A stretch of 64,000 nt of DNA from Mesorhizobium sp. B4-1-4. Its GTDB lineage: Bacteria; Pseudomonadota; Alphaproteobacteria; Rhizobiales; Rhizobiaceae. The notes below the pieces were generated by a model, which had not been told where the DNA came from, did no database searches, and was given only the letters and a program-made list of their open reading frames with translations. Location of the stretch: the NCBI RefSeq assembly GCF_006439395.2, contig NZ_CP083950.1:5445001-5509000 (forward strand). Reading direction: 5' to 3'. A program made the position numbers and the translations under genes. Positions 42,652 through 51,177 of this stretch are shown piece after piece (the first letter of the stretch is position 1; every line of letters starts with the position of its first letter).

Positions 42652-42741
42652 TCATATGTTCATGGTATGTTCTAATTGGCCGCTACGCTCCCTGTTTTGA
42701 GGCAGGCGGCGAAAAGTGAACGCCGCCCCATCATCAGGTCG

Positions 42742-44163
42742 TCACACCTCGTGCAGGTAGAGATGATAATCCAGTTCGCTGACCGTGCGTGCCACGCGCA
42801 GATATTCGGACTGTTTGATCGCCACGAAGGTTCGGTGCAGATCTTCGCCAAGCGCCCCTTTCAGGAAGCTGGACGCTCTGGCGGCTTCGATGGCCGCCCG
42901 CCAGTCGGCCGGCATGGTGGTGCGGGTCACCTCGGCCTCATAGCCATTGCCGGTGGTCTCGGGGCCGGGGTCGAGCGCTTCGTCGAGACCCTTGATGATG
43001 CCGGCCAGCACCGTCGCTGCGATCAGATAGGGATTGGCGTCGACGCCCGACGGGCGATGCTCGATGCGCCGGTTCCTGGCGTCGCCCGCTGGCACGCGCA
43101 GCGCCACCGAGCGGTTGTTGACGCCCCAGGTGGGCGCCACCGGCGCATAGGATTGCGAGACGAAGCGGCGCCAGGAATTGGCGTGCGGCGCAAACACCAG
43201 CATCGATTCGGCCATGGTCTGGATCAGGCCGCCGAGACCGCGCAGCAGCGGCAGCGACCAGGTTTCGCCGGGGCTTTCCGAAAAGACGTTCTTGCCGTCC
43301 TTGTCCTGCAGCGAGACATGGAAATGCATGCCCGAGCCGGCATATTTCTCGATCGGCTTGGCCATGAAGCAGGCGGTGACGCCATGGCGGCGCGCCTGGG
43401 CCCGCACCAGCCGCTTCAGCATGACAAGGTCGTCGGCGGCCCGCATCACATCCTTGCGGTAGTTCAGCGTCAACTCGTACTGGCCTGGCGCATACTCGGA
43501 GATCACCGTCTCGGCGGGAATGCCTTGCGCCTTGGCGGCGGCATAGATGTCGGAGAACAGCGGCTCCATGCCGTGCAGATGGTCGACCGAATAGACCTCC
43601 GTCTTGCCCGAAACGCGGCCGTCCAGCACCGCGCGTGCCGGCTGCACCTTGCCGTCGGCATCGCGCTCGTTGGCCAGCAGGAAAAATTCCAGTTCGAAGG
43701 CGCCCGCGGGATAGAGGCCCTTGCCCGCTAGGATCTCGACTTGCCGGGCCAGCGCCAGCCGCGGGTCCGACGACATTGGCTGGCCGTCGAGATGATACAT
43801 CGCCATCAGCACCTGGCCGCGCGGTGGGCTGGTGCCATGGAGCGGCACCAGCGTGCCGGGAATCGGCCATGCCCTGAGATCGCCGTCGCCGGTCGTCCAG
43901 ATCAGCCCGGTCTCGTGCACATCCTCACCGGTGATGTCCAGCCCAAGGATCGAGATCGGCATGTGCCGGCCGCCCTCGAAGATGCTTTTCAGCTCGTGCC
44001 GGCGCACGATCTTGCCACGGCCGACGCCATTGGCGTCGGTCAGCACGATATCGAAGGCCTCGATCTCGGGATGGACGTCGAGAAAGGCTTGCGCCTCGGT
44101 GGGCGAGGAGCCCGAAGGTGAAATCATGATGGCACTCGGGTTTGGCTGGGCCGCTTGTCTCAT
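42742..44163 (-). CDS. Glutamine synthetase-family enzyme (gamma-glutamylpolyamine synthetase-like)
   Basis: A 473-aa GS-fold ligase. Motifs: E-L-E-F-F-L (metal ligands), I-S-E-Y-A-P-G-Q-Y-E-L, F-M-A-K-P-I-E-K-Y-A-G-S-G-M-H-F-H-V-S, N-N-R-S-V-A-L-R-V-P and R-I-E-H-R. Length matches PuuA (472 aa) rather than biosynthetic GlnA, and the adenylylation Tyr region is absent, so an amine such as putrescine is the likelier acceptor. ATG at 44163 overlaps the aminotransferase stop (ATGA). Substrate inferred, not shown. Confidence 0.8.
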   Translation of the reverse strand: MRQAAQPNPSAIMISPSGSSPTEAQAFLDVHPEIEAFDIVLTDANGVGRGKIVRRHELKSIFEGGRHMPISILGLDITGEDVHETGLIWTTGDGDLRAWPIPGTLVPLHGTSPPRGQVLMAMYHLDGQPMSSDPRLALARQVEILAGKGLYPAGAFELEFFLLANERDADGKVQPARAVLDGRVSGKTEVYSVDHLHGMEPLFSDIYAAAKAQGIPAETVISEYAPGQYELTLNYRKDVMRAADDLVMLKRLVRAQARRHGVTACFMAKPIEKYAGSGMHFHVSLQDKDGKNVFSESPGETWSLPLLRGLGGLIQTMAESMLVFAPHANSWRRFVSQSYAPVAPTWGVNNRSVALRVPAGDARNRRIEHRPSGVDANPYLIAATVLAGIIKGLDEALDPGPETTGNGYEAEVTRTTMPADWRAAIEAARASSFLKGALGEDLHRTFVAIKQSEYLRVARTVSELDYHLYLHEV

Positions 44164-45542
44164 GCCGCAAGCTTTGCCGCAACCGCGCCGAAGGCGGCGA
44201 TCAGCCGGTCCACCTGCGCGGCGCGGGTCGCCGGCGAGATCAGCATCATGTTGTGGAACGGCGCGATCAGCACGCCGCGATTGACCAGCGCGACATGGAG
44301 GGCGGCTTCCAGCTCCGGCGCGTGCGCGCCCTCCGCCTCGGTGCCGTCGCGCAACGGGCCGGGTGCGCAGATGAATTCGACCCGGGCGCCGACACGGGCG
44401 ACATGCCATGGCAGGCGATAGCGGTCGATCGCTCCGGTCAGTCCGGCATCCAGGCGCCGCGCCAGATGGTCCATGCGGTCATAATTCTCCTGCGTCATCA
44501 CCTCTTCCAGTGTCGCGCGCATCGTGGCGAACTGCAGCGGATTGGCCGACAGCGTCGTGCCCATGCCGGAATAGCCGGGCTCTTTCGTCCTGTTGTAATC
44601 GGCATAGCGCGAGGCGACCTCGTCGCTCATGCCCCACACGCTTGCCGGCACACCGCCGGCGATCGGCTTGCCCAGCACGAAGAAGTCGGGATCGAGCCCA
44701 TATTTCCTTGTGTAGCCGCCGGGCCCGGTCGAGATGGTGTGTGTCTCGTCAATCAGGAGCAGCGTGCCGGCTTGGCGGGTCAGTCTGCGCAGCACGTCAT
44801 GGAAGCCGGGATCGGCCAGTACCATGCAGGAATTGGTCAGCACCGGCTCGGCGATGACGCAGGCCACGTCCCTGTCCTCGAGCGCGGCTTCCAGCGCGGC
44901 AACGTCGTTGAACTCGATGACCTTGGCCGTGCGGGTGAGGTCGCGGAACTCGCCCGCCAGCCCGGGCCGATTGACCGGCTTGCCGTCGATCAGCCGCACC
45001 ATCGTCTCGTCCACCGAGCCGTGATAGCAGCCGTTGAAGACCAGGATCTTCTCGCGGCCGGTGACGGCGCGGGCAACGCGCAGCGCAAAGCGGTTGGCGT
45101 CGGTCGCCGTGGTCGCGATCTGCCAGAACGGCAGCCCGAAATGCCGCTGCAGCAGCGGCCCGATGGCGAGCGCGTCCTCGGAAGGCAGCATATAGGTCAG
45201 GCCACGACCGGCCTGACGGCGGATGGCGCGTGCCACCGGCGGCGGCGAATGGCCGAACATCGAACCGGTGTCGCCAAGGCAGAAATCGTCCAGCTTGTTG
45301 CCGTCGATATCAGTGATCGTGGCGCCCCTGGCGCTGTCGACCAGGATCGGAAACGGCGTCGGCCAGTCGTTCATCCAGTGCATCGGCACGCCGCCGAAGA
45401 AGCCCGGCAGCCCGTTTCCGACCTTGGCCCGAGACTTCGGCCGCGCCTCGCGGAAGGCCGTGTTCTCGGTTTCACGCAGCGCGGCGATACGGTCGCGGCC
45501 GATGCCGCCAATGGATGTCGTCGAACGGTCGCTGCTGTGCAT
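44160..45542 (-). CDS. Class-III PLP aminotransferase
   Basis: A 460-aa fold-type-I aminotransferase related to omega-amino acid/GSA-type enzymes. N-terminal D-I-D-G-N-K-L-D-D-F, T-T-A-T-D-A-N-R-F-A-L-R-V-A-R, L-L-I-D-E-T-H-T-I, and the PLP lysine in F-V-L-G-K-P-I-A-G-G. It is translationally coupled to the GS-like gene, which suggests joint catabolism of an amine (glutamylation plus transamination). GAGGGG precedes the ATG at 45542. The region upstream is occupied by an 8-bp tandem repeat. Confidence 0.82.
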   Translation of the reverse strand: MHSSDRSTTSIGGIGRDRIAALRETENTAFREARPKSRAKVGNGLPGFFGGVPMHWMNDWPTPFPILVDSARGATITDIDGNKLDDFCLGDTGSMFGHSPPPVARAIRRQAGRGLTYMLPSEDALAIGPLLQRHFGLPFWQIATTATDANRFALRVARAVTGREKILVFNGCYHGSVDETMVRLIDGKPVNRPGLAGEFRDLTRTAKVIEFNDVAALEAALEDRDVACVIAEPVLTNSCMVLADPGFHDVLRRLTRQAGTLLLIDETHTISTGPGGYTRKYGLDPDFFVLGKPIAGGVPASVWGMSDEVASRYADYNRTKEPGYSGMGTTLSANPLQFATMRATLEEVMTQENYDRMDHLARRLDAGLTGAIDRYRLPWHVARVGARVEFICAPGPLRDGTEAEGAHAPELEAALHVALVNRGVLIAPFHNMMLISPATRAAQVDRLIAAFGAVAAKLAA

Positions 45543-45623
45543 GAAAACCCCTCTGATGGTTCCTCTTAGCCAATCAACCTCGGCGACCGCAATTGGCCGC
45601 GCATCGGTTCTGCATTGGCTCAG

Positions 45624-45743
45624 CAGTAGGGCAGTAGGGCAGTAGGGCAGTAGGGCAGTAGGGCAGTAGGGCAGTAGGGCAGTAGGGCAGTAGGGCAGTA
45701 GGGCAGTAGGGCAGTAGGGCAGTAGGGCAGTAGGGCAGTAGGG
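45624..45743. repeat. Octanucleotide tandem repeat, 15 perfect units
   Basis: CAGTAGGG repeated 15 times without error (120 bp), preceded by CAG and followed by TGG. A single inverted unit CCCTACTG lies at 45763-45770, 20 bases beyond the array. The array sits between the WD40 gene stop and the aminotransferase start, 81 bases upstream of the latter. Perfect short repeats are prone to length change by slipped replication. Confidence 0.95.
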
Positions 45744-45780
45744 TGGCAGTTTCCCGGCCAGGCCCTACTGCCTTATTCCC

Positions 45781-46755
45781 TCACGCCGTGATGTCGATGA
45801 CGCCGCAGTCGCCGGCCGTACTGCCGAAAACGACCCGGCGTTCTTCCTTGTCCCACATCATCGAGGTGATGGCGCCCTTGCCCGGCCGCCGCAGCAGCAC
45901 TTCCTTGGCGTCGGCGAAGCGCACCGCCATGACCATGCCGTCATCGTAGCCGATGGCCGCGACGTCCTGGCTCGGATGGCAGGCGACCGAGGTCACCATG
46001 GCGTTGCCGCGCGTGCCGAGCTCCAGCGGCGCCTTGCCCATCGGCCCGTCCTTGCCGGAAAACGGCCAGACGATCGCCGCCGGCGCACCGGAACTTGCCA
46101 GCCATTTGCCCTTCACGCTCCATGAAAGGCTTTTGACCTTGCCGGGATAGCCGCTCATGCGCATGTGCTTGCCGTCGGCCAGCTTCCAACCATGCAAGGC
46201 GTTTTCCTGCATGGTCGTGACCAGAAAGGCGCCATCGGGCGAGAAGGTGATCCCGGTATGGGCGCCGGCCCATTCAAGCTCGACCGGCTTGCCCTCGGCG
46301 GCCGGGAAATGCAGCGTCGCACCATTGTAGCGGGCGACACCGAAGCGCATGCCCTTGGGCGAGAACGCCAGCCCCTCGACGGAACGCGGGTGGGCGAACT
46401 CCCTGGTCTTGCCGTCGGCAAAGCGCACGAAGGCGGTCTTGCCGGAGGCATAGGCGATAGCGCCTTGCGGCCCGGCGGCGACGCTGGTGATCCACTTCTT
46501 GCCCGCGCTCGCCAATTCGGTCACTTCGCCGCCGGTCTTCACGGCGAACGCCTTGCCGTCCTCGCCGCCGGTGATTAGCCGGTCATTGGCCGCATCATGG
46601 AAGGCGCAGAGCAATCCGTCATTGGACTGGGCGGTCTTGTGGCCATTTTCGAGCCGATGAATGACGCCATCGGCCAGCGCAAAATGCGGCACATCGCCGA
46701 GAAAGACGGCGGCGACGCAATGGCCTTCGAGATCAAGCGGGGCGACGGTTGGCAT
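45781..46755 (-). CDS. WD40-repeat beta-propeller protein
   Basis: A 324-aa protein made of about seven degenerate WD40 blades (recognisable: L-L-C-A-F-H-D-A-A-N-D-R-L-I-T-G-G-E-D-G, G-I-T-F-S-P-D-G-A-F-L-V-T, S-V-A-C-H-P-S-Q-D-V-A-A-I-G-Y-D-D-G). No signal peptide, so cytoplasmic scaffold. In other alphaproteobacteria I recall such a gene next to a CobW-family metal GTPase; here the two are split by a toxin-antitoxin pair. Function unknown. Confidence 0.75.
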   Translation of the reverse strand: MPTVAPLDLEGHCVAAVFLGDVPHFALADGVIHRLENGHKTAQSNDGLLCAFHDAANDRLITGGEDGKAFAVKTGGEVTELASAGKKWITSVAAGPQGAIAYASGKTAFVRFADGKTREFAHPRSVEGLAFSPKGMRFGVARYNGATLHFPAAEGKPVELEWAGAHTGITFSPDGAFLVTTMQENALHGWKLADGKHMRMSGYPGKVKSLSWSVKGKWLASSGAPAAIVWPFSGKDGPMGKAPLELGTRGNAMVTSVACHPSQDVAAIGYDDGMVMAVRFADAKEVLLRRPGKGAITSMMWDKEERRVVFGSTAGDCGVIDITA

Positions 46756-46841
46756 GATTATCTTTGTTCAACGGATGAGATTACACAGGCGGCTTACTCG
46801 ACGTTTGCGGTTCGGGCAACCAGGACGCTCGCCAAGGGGCA

Positions 46842-47369
46842 TCAAAGCAATCCCTTGGCGCGCAGGCCGGACGCGAACGTTGCCAAGGGCATCACCAAGG
46901 TCAATTCCCGCCCTTGCACGCGCTCGGCTCCATAGCTGGCGTACCACCTCGCGGCCCGCTCGTTCTTGGCATCAATGATGAGCAGGATGCCGCCACCCTC
47001 GCCGGCGAGCCGCAGGCAGCGCAACGCGGCGGCGGCAAGCAGTTGACCTCCAAGCCCATGACCGGCAACGGTGCGGTCGGTTGCAAGCCGGGCAAGCTTG
47101 AAACCGGAAACCTCGTGTCTCGCAAGGCCCTTCGTCATTGTTTCGGGCACGGTTTCATGAGCTACGGCAGACGGCGCGATGGTATAGAAACCGAGGATAC
47201 GCTCCGAAGCTGTGTCATCGATCGCACAGAAGGTCTTGGCTGCATTCTGGTCGTGGCTCTGTCGCGCGAACCTTCGCAGGAAGTCGTTCATTTGCCTGTC
47301 GCCGCAATCGAAAGACGCCCGATCGTGTCCTTTCGCGATCGGTTCCTCGTGCCAAGGCGGAAGCGTCAC
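46842..47369 (-). CDS. GNAT toxin, TacT/AtaT-like
   Basis: A 175-aa GCN5-type acetyltransferase. Start is a GTG overlapping the antitoxin stop (GTGA). Features: F-D-C-G-D-R-Q-M-N-D-F-L near the N-terminus, F-Y-T-I-A-P-S-A-V, the acetyl-CoA region L-A-T-D-R-T-V-A-G-H-G-L-G-G-Q-L-L and a catalytic-Tyr region R-W-Y-A-S-Y-G. Paired with a DUF1778 protein this is the TacAT architecture, whose toxins acetylate aminoacyl-tRNA. Intact. Confidence 0.82.
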   Translation of the reverse strand: MTLPPWHEEPIAKGHDRASFDCGDRQMNDFLRRFARQSHDQNAAKTFCAIDDTASERILGFYTIAPSAVAHETVPETMTKGLARHEVSGFKLARLATDRTVAGHGLGGQLLAAAALRCLRLAGEGGGILLIIDAKNERAARWYASYGAERVQGRELTLVMPLATFASGLRAKGLL

Positions 47370-47644
47370 AGTGTATCCGGCAAGGTGGCGATCGCGGCCC
47401 GGAGCTTGGCGTTGGGTTTTGGCGGGTGTTCCAACAGGTTAAGGATGCGCGTGAAATCGCGGCCGGATACCGTCGTCACCTCGGCGGCTTCGATCACGGC
47501 CTGCGCTTCGGGCACGATCTTGTCGAGGATGAAATCGGTCATGTCCTTGTGCGACAGTGCTGCGGCGCGGGCGATCATCGCCTTTTGCGCTGGAGGAATG
47601 CGGATTTGGAAGCGCTCGCTTTTGTTGTCGGCTGATCTAGGCAT
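47366..47644 (-). CDS. DUF1778 (TacA-like) ribbon-helix-helix antitoxin
   Basis: A 92-aa protein. N-terminal ribbon-helix-helix S-E-R-F-Q-I-R-I-P-P-A-Q-K-A-M-I, then M-T-D-F-I-L-D-K-I-V-P-E-A, then a toxin-binding tail. ATG at 47644 begins just before the conserved DNA-binding strand; the frame is open further upstream but that part lies in the operator. It neutralises the GNAT toxin and represses the locus through the palindrome at 47662-47688. Confidence 0.83.
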   Translation of the reverse strand: MPRSADNKSERFQIRIPPAQKAMIARAAALSHKDMTDFILDKIVPEAQAVIEAAEVTTVSGRDFTRILNLLEHPPKPNAKLRAAIATLPDTL

Positions 47645-47661
47645 AGATATTTTCCCAGTGT

Positions 47662-47688
47662 CGATGTACACATAGTATGTGTACATCG
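47662..47688. promoter_or_regulatory. 27-bp perfect palindrome, TacA operator candidate
   Basis: CGATGTACACATA-G-TATGTGTACATCG: 13-bp perfect arms about one central base, 17 bases upstream of the antitoxin start. Length and placement fit autoregulation by an RHH antitoxin. Confidence 0.8.
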
Positions 47689-47726
47689 TGAGATATTCAA
47701 CCCGCTAAGGCGCCGTGAGGCCAGGT

Positions 47727-48791
47727 CTACGTCTGGCAGGCGTCAAAGCTCTTCTTCAACCGTTCGGCGTCGAGCTCGCGGCCGATGAACACCAGCCGGC
47801 TCTCATGCTTTTCGCCGTCCTTCCAGGCGCGCTGGTGGTCGCCCTCGATAATCATGTGCACGCCCTGGATGACGTAACGCTCATCATCCCCCTTGAGCGC
47901 GATGATGCCCTTCAGGCGCAGGATGTTCGGACCTTCCATCTGGGTGATCTTCTCGATCCAGGGGAAGAACTTCTTCGGGTCCATCTCGCCGCCGCGCAGC
48001 GACACCGACTTCACCGTCACGTCGTGGATATCGGAAGGATGCGAATGGTCATGATCATGATGATGATGGTGGTCATGCCCGTCGTGATCATGGTCGTGGT
48101 CGTGATGGTCGTGGTCATGATGATCGTGATCGTCGCGCGCTTCGAGGAAATGCGGGTCGTTTTCCAGCGCCCTGGACAAGTCGAACGCGCCGCGGTCGAG
48201 AACCTCCGACAGAGCAACGCCGGCGCGCGTCGTGCGATGGATCCTTGCCGCCGGATTGATGGCGCGGATCGTCGCCTCGACCTTGGCGAGTTCTTCGGGG
48301 GTGACGAGGTCGGTCTTGTTGAGCACGACGACGTCGGCGAAGGCGATCTGGTCCTCGGCTTCCTTGGAATCCTGGAGCCTGAGCGGCAGATGCTTGGCGT
48401 CGACCAGCGCCACGACGGCGTCCAGCTTGGTCTTGGAGCGCACGTCATCGTCCATGAAGAAGGTCTGCGCCACTGGCACCGGATCGGCGAGGCCGGTGGT
48501 CTCGACCACGATGGCGTCGAAGCGGCCGGGCCGGCGCATCAGGCCTTCGACGACGCGGATCAGGTCGCCGCGCACCGTGCAGCAGACGCAGCCATTGTTC
48601 ATCTCGTAGATCTCCTCGTCAGATTCCACGATCAGGTCGTTGTCGATGCCGATCTCGCCGAATTCATTGACGATGACCGCGTAACGTCTGCCGTGGTTCT
48701 CCGACAGGATGCGGTTGAGCAGTGTCGTCTTGCCGGCGCCGAGATAGCCGGTGAGAACGGTTACGGGAATCTGCGTCTGTGCGTCGCTCAT
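47727..48791 (-). CDS. CobW/COG0523-family metallochaperone GTPase
   Basis: A 354-aa GTPase. P-loop G-Y-L-G-A-G-K-T (15-22), metal motif G-C-V-C-C (Cys68, 70, 71), N-K-T-D (158-161), then a His/Asp-rich linker at about 221-252 with some 17 His, and the CobW C-terminal domain. The His-rich loop and CxCC favour zinc delivery under zinc limitation, but cobalt/B12 roles cannot be excluded. ATG at 48791 starts the conserved region. No Zur box was recognised upstream. Confidence 0.85.
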   Translation of the reverse strand: MSDAQTQIPVTVLTGYLGAGKTTLLNRILSENHGRRYAVIVNEFGEIGIDNDLIVESDEEIYEMNNGCVCCTVRGDLIRVVEGLMRRPGRFDAIVVETTGLADPVPVAQTFFMDDDVRSKTKLDAVVALVDAKHLPLRLQDSKEAEDQIAFADVVVLNKTDLVTPEELAKVEATIRAINPAARIHRTTRAGVALSEVLDRGAFDLSRALENDPHFLEARDDHDHHDHDHHDHDHDHDGHDHHHHHDHDHSHPSDIHDVTVKSVSLRGGEMDPKKFFPWIEKITQMEGPNILRLKGIIALKGDDERYVIQGVHMIIEGDHQRAWKDGEKHESRLVFIGRELDAERLKKSFDACQT

Positions 48792-49206
48792 GGCTTGCCT
48801 CGAATGACTGGGCCCTGGAAATCCAGGCCGAATAAAGGGATTGTCGGTTCCATATAGGATGTGTGCCGGGCTTTTGCACGGGGCAAACCAATGGGCCAAA
48901 GCGGCCGGCCGGGATTGTCGTGTGGTGAGGTGGCGGAAAGTGTCGCCGCTTCTGCGATTGGACGGCAAAGAAGGCATCTTGGCAGGAGTCGCCGATCGTC
49001 GCAGCGGCCGCCGTCCTCGTCGTCGTGGATACGAGGCTCCGGAAACTCGTTTGTCATCTAACTGAAATAAACATCTGGCATTAGCCACGGCGGACACCAC
49101 AATGCTTGCCGGCAAAGCTGTTTGGGGCGCCGGAATCTTTTTCGATCGTCGATTGCCAACCGGCCGGCTGCGTCTATGCTACGCGCACCGGTACGGCCGA
49201 AGAGGG
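48792..49206. other. Intergenic region, CobW / MarR divergent
   Basis: 415 bases holding the two divergent promoters. A small CCTGG-AAAT-CCAGG inverted repeat lies near 48813-48826. No gene, recognised metal-regulator box or repeat of the other families was seen. Confidence 0.4.
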
Positions 49207-49683
49207 ATGACCATGGCCAAGGCGGACAAGACTGCAACAATGAGCCGGCTGCACTCGGCGGCAAGGCTGGCAAGAACGGCACTTGCGGCGCGGCTTTTGG
49301 CGCATGGCTTCTATGCCGGCCAGGATCAGATCATGCTCGCGCTCGACCGCGAGGACGGCCAGACGCCGGGCAATCTCGCCGGTCGCCTTGGCGTGCGCCC
49401 GCCCACCATCACCAAGACCATTAATCGGCTGCAGGCCCAGGGCTTTCTGGAAAAGCGTGCCTCCGAGTCCGATGCCCGCCAGGCGCATATCTTCCTCACC
49501 GATACCGGCCGCGAAACCATTCGCGCCATCGAGAAGTCGGTGAAGAAGACCGAAAAGCAGGCGCTGAAGGGCCTCGACAAGAAGGACCAGAAGTCGCTGT
49601 TCAAGCTGCTTGCCCGCATCGAGGCCAATCTCTCCAACACGGAATTGGTCTTGATCGACGACGACGCCGAGTCGGACGACTGA
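49207..49683 (+). CDS. MarR-family transcriptional regulator
   Basis: A 158-aa winged-helix protein: Q-D-Q-I-M-L-A-L-D-R-E-D-G-Q-T-P-G-N-L-A, L-G-V-R-P-P-T-I-T-K-T-I-N-R-L (recognition helix), E-S-D-A-R-Q-A-H-I-F-L-T (wing), then a Lys-rich dimerisation helix and an acidic tail. Start chosen at 49207; ATG at 49213 has a better distance from GAGGG. Convergent with the AraC gene. Target unknown. Confidence 0.78.
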   Translation: MTMAKADKTATMSRLHSAARLARTALAARLLAHGFYAGQDQIMLALDREDGQTPGNLAGRLGVRPPTITKTINRLQAQGFLEKRASESDARQAHIFLTDTGRETIRAIEKSVKKTEKQALKGLDKKDQKSLFKLLARIEANLSNTELVLIDDDAESDD

Positions 49684-49700
49684 TCGCCTGATTGCAACGG

Positions 49701-50570
49701 TCAGGCAGCTGCCGGACCTTCCCGGATCAGCGAGGACCAGCGCCCCGGCGTCATGCCGAACGCCTTCTTGAATTGCCTGTTGAAGTGGCTCTGGTCGGTG
49801 AAGCCCGCTTCGACCGCGATCTGCGCCAGGGGCTCGCCGGCGGCGATCATCCGCCGCGCGCGCTGAAGCCGGCGCATCACCAGGAAACGATGCGGGCTGG
49901 TCGAGAAGGCGGTGCGGAAATGCCTCGATAGGGCATAGCGGTCGAGCCCGGTGACAGCTTCCAGTTCGCCGGAGGTCACGGGGCGAGTGGCGTTCTCCCT
50001 GAGATAGTCGCGCGCCAGCGCTGCAGCCCGCCACGCCGTTCTGGCCATCGGCTTAGCCGGCTGGCCGGCATGGCGCGACAGGCTGTGCATCAGCTGTGCA
50101 AGGAAATCGTCAACGAACAACTCGTCGAGTTCCTGCTGCAACGGCCCCAGCGCCGAAAGCAGCGTCGCGCAGAAGGCATCGTCCCTCACCACGGCATCCC
50201 TGACGAAGGGCAGGGATGGCCCGCCAAGGCAATCAAGCATCAGCGACGGTTCCAGATAGAGCATCCTGTAGCGCAACCCGTCCTCGGTGCCGGCGCCGCC
50301 ATCATGCAATTCGTCGGGATGCAGCACGATGATCTGGCCGGGCAGGCTTATCCGCACCGCACCGCGATAGCGAAAGGTCTGCACACCCTGCAGCGTCACC
50401 CCGATCGCGTAAGTGTCGTGACGGTGCGGATCGAAGGCGCTGCCGTGAAACCGCGCCTCGATCCGCTCCATGCCGACAGGGTCGGGAGCGGAGATGATGC
50501 AGTTTTCGGCCGCGCCGGCGCACAAACGTCCAAGACCCTCGAAGGCTTGGCGGTCTAATTCGAACGACAT
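49701..50570 (-). CDS. AraC-family transcriptional regulator
   Basis: A 289-aa regulator. N-terminal AraC cupin arm (F-D-P-H-R-H-D-T-Y-A-I-G-V-T-L-Q-G-V), C-terminal double HTH ending A-V-E-A-G-F-T-D-Q-S-H-F-N-R-Q-F-K-K-A-F-G with P-G-R-W. It is divergent from the DUF2000 gene with only 38 bases between starts, so the pair probably shares control elements and the regulator likely controls its neighbour. Confidence 0.83.
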   Translation of the reverse strand: MSFELDRQAFEGLGRLCAGAAENCIISAPDPVGMERIEARFHGSAFDPHRHDTYAIGVTLQGVQTFRYRGAVRISLPGQIIVLHPDELHDGGAGTEDGLRYRMLYLEPSLMLDCLGGPSLPFVRDAVVRDDAFCATLLSALGPLQQELDELFVDDFLAQLMHSLSRHAGQPAKPMARTAWRAAALARDYLRENATRPVTSGELEAVTGLDRYALSRHFRTAFSTSPHRFLVMRRLQRARRMIAAGEPLAQIAVEAGFTDQSHFNRQFKKAFGMTPGRWSSLIREGPAAA

Positions 50571-50608
50571 CGTCTCCTTCAGCCTCGCAATCGGGGCCTA
50601 ATTCTCGA

Positions 50609-51031
50609 ATGGTCCATTTTCTCATGTTCGATACGAAATTTGCAATCGTCCTGCGGGAAGACTTGCCGGTCTGGCAGAAACTCAACGTCACCGCCTTCCT
50701 GACCAGCGGCGTCGTCGCGCAGTTTCCAGACATTATCGGCGAGCCCTATCGCGACCGCGCCGGCAATCTGTACAACCCGCTGTCGATCCAGCCGGTTATC
50801 GTGCTGTCGGCCGATCAGGCGACGCTGGCCACGATCCACCGGCGCGCGCTGGAGCGCGGCGTGATGACCTCGCTCTATGTCGAGGAGATGTTCTCGACCG
50901 GCTTCGACGCTGCCAACCGCGCCGTCTTCGCCGAATTCGCGCCCGAGGACGCCAAGGTGGTGGGCATTGCATTGCGCGCCGAGAAGAAGATCGCCGACAA
51001 GATCACCAAGGGCGCCCGCATGCACGCCTGA
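50609..51031 (+). CDS. DUF2000 family protein
   Basis: A 140-aa protein. Recognised by M-F-D-T-K-F-A-I-V-L-R-E-D-L-P-V-W-Q-K-L-N, G-E-P-Y-R-D and the C-terminal K-V-V-G-I-A-L-R. Family function unknown; it has an acyl-peptidyl-tRNA-hydrolase-like fold. Conserved similarity begins at the sixth codon (ATG 50624), which may be the real start; neither start has a clear Shine-Dalgarno. Paired divergently with the AraC regulator. Confidence 0.7.
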   Translation: MVHFLMFDTKFAIVLREDLPVWQKLNVTAFLTSGVVAQFPDIIGEPYRDRAGNLYNPLSIQPVIVLSADQATLATIHRRALERGVMTSLYVEEMFSTGFDAANRAVFAEFAPEDAKVVGIALRAEKKIADKITKGARMHA

Positions 51032-51177
51032 TATCTCCGCGGCGATGGGCTAAGCCTGCCGGCGGACTGTTGTTGTGCCAGCCTTCATTGGGAGGCGCGG
51101 CAACCGACAAATGGCTTGCCGGCAAGCGACAATTCCCGCAAAGGTGGGCTCCAGCCCCAGCTTCCCCCGGCCTGCAA

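Noticed and set aside
45624..45743. CRISPR-like array
   Set aside because: Eight-base units follow each other directly with no spacers; this is a simple tandem repeat and no cas genes are present.
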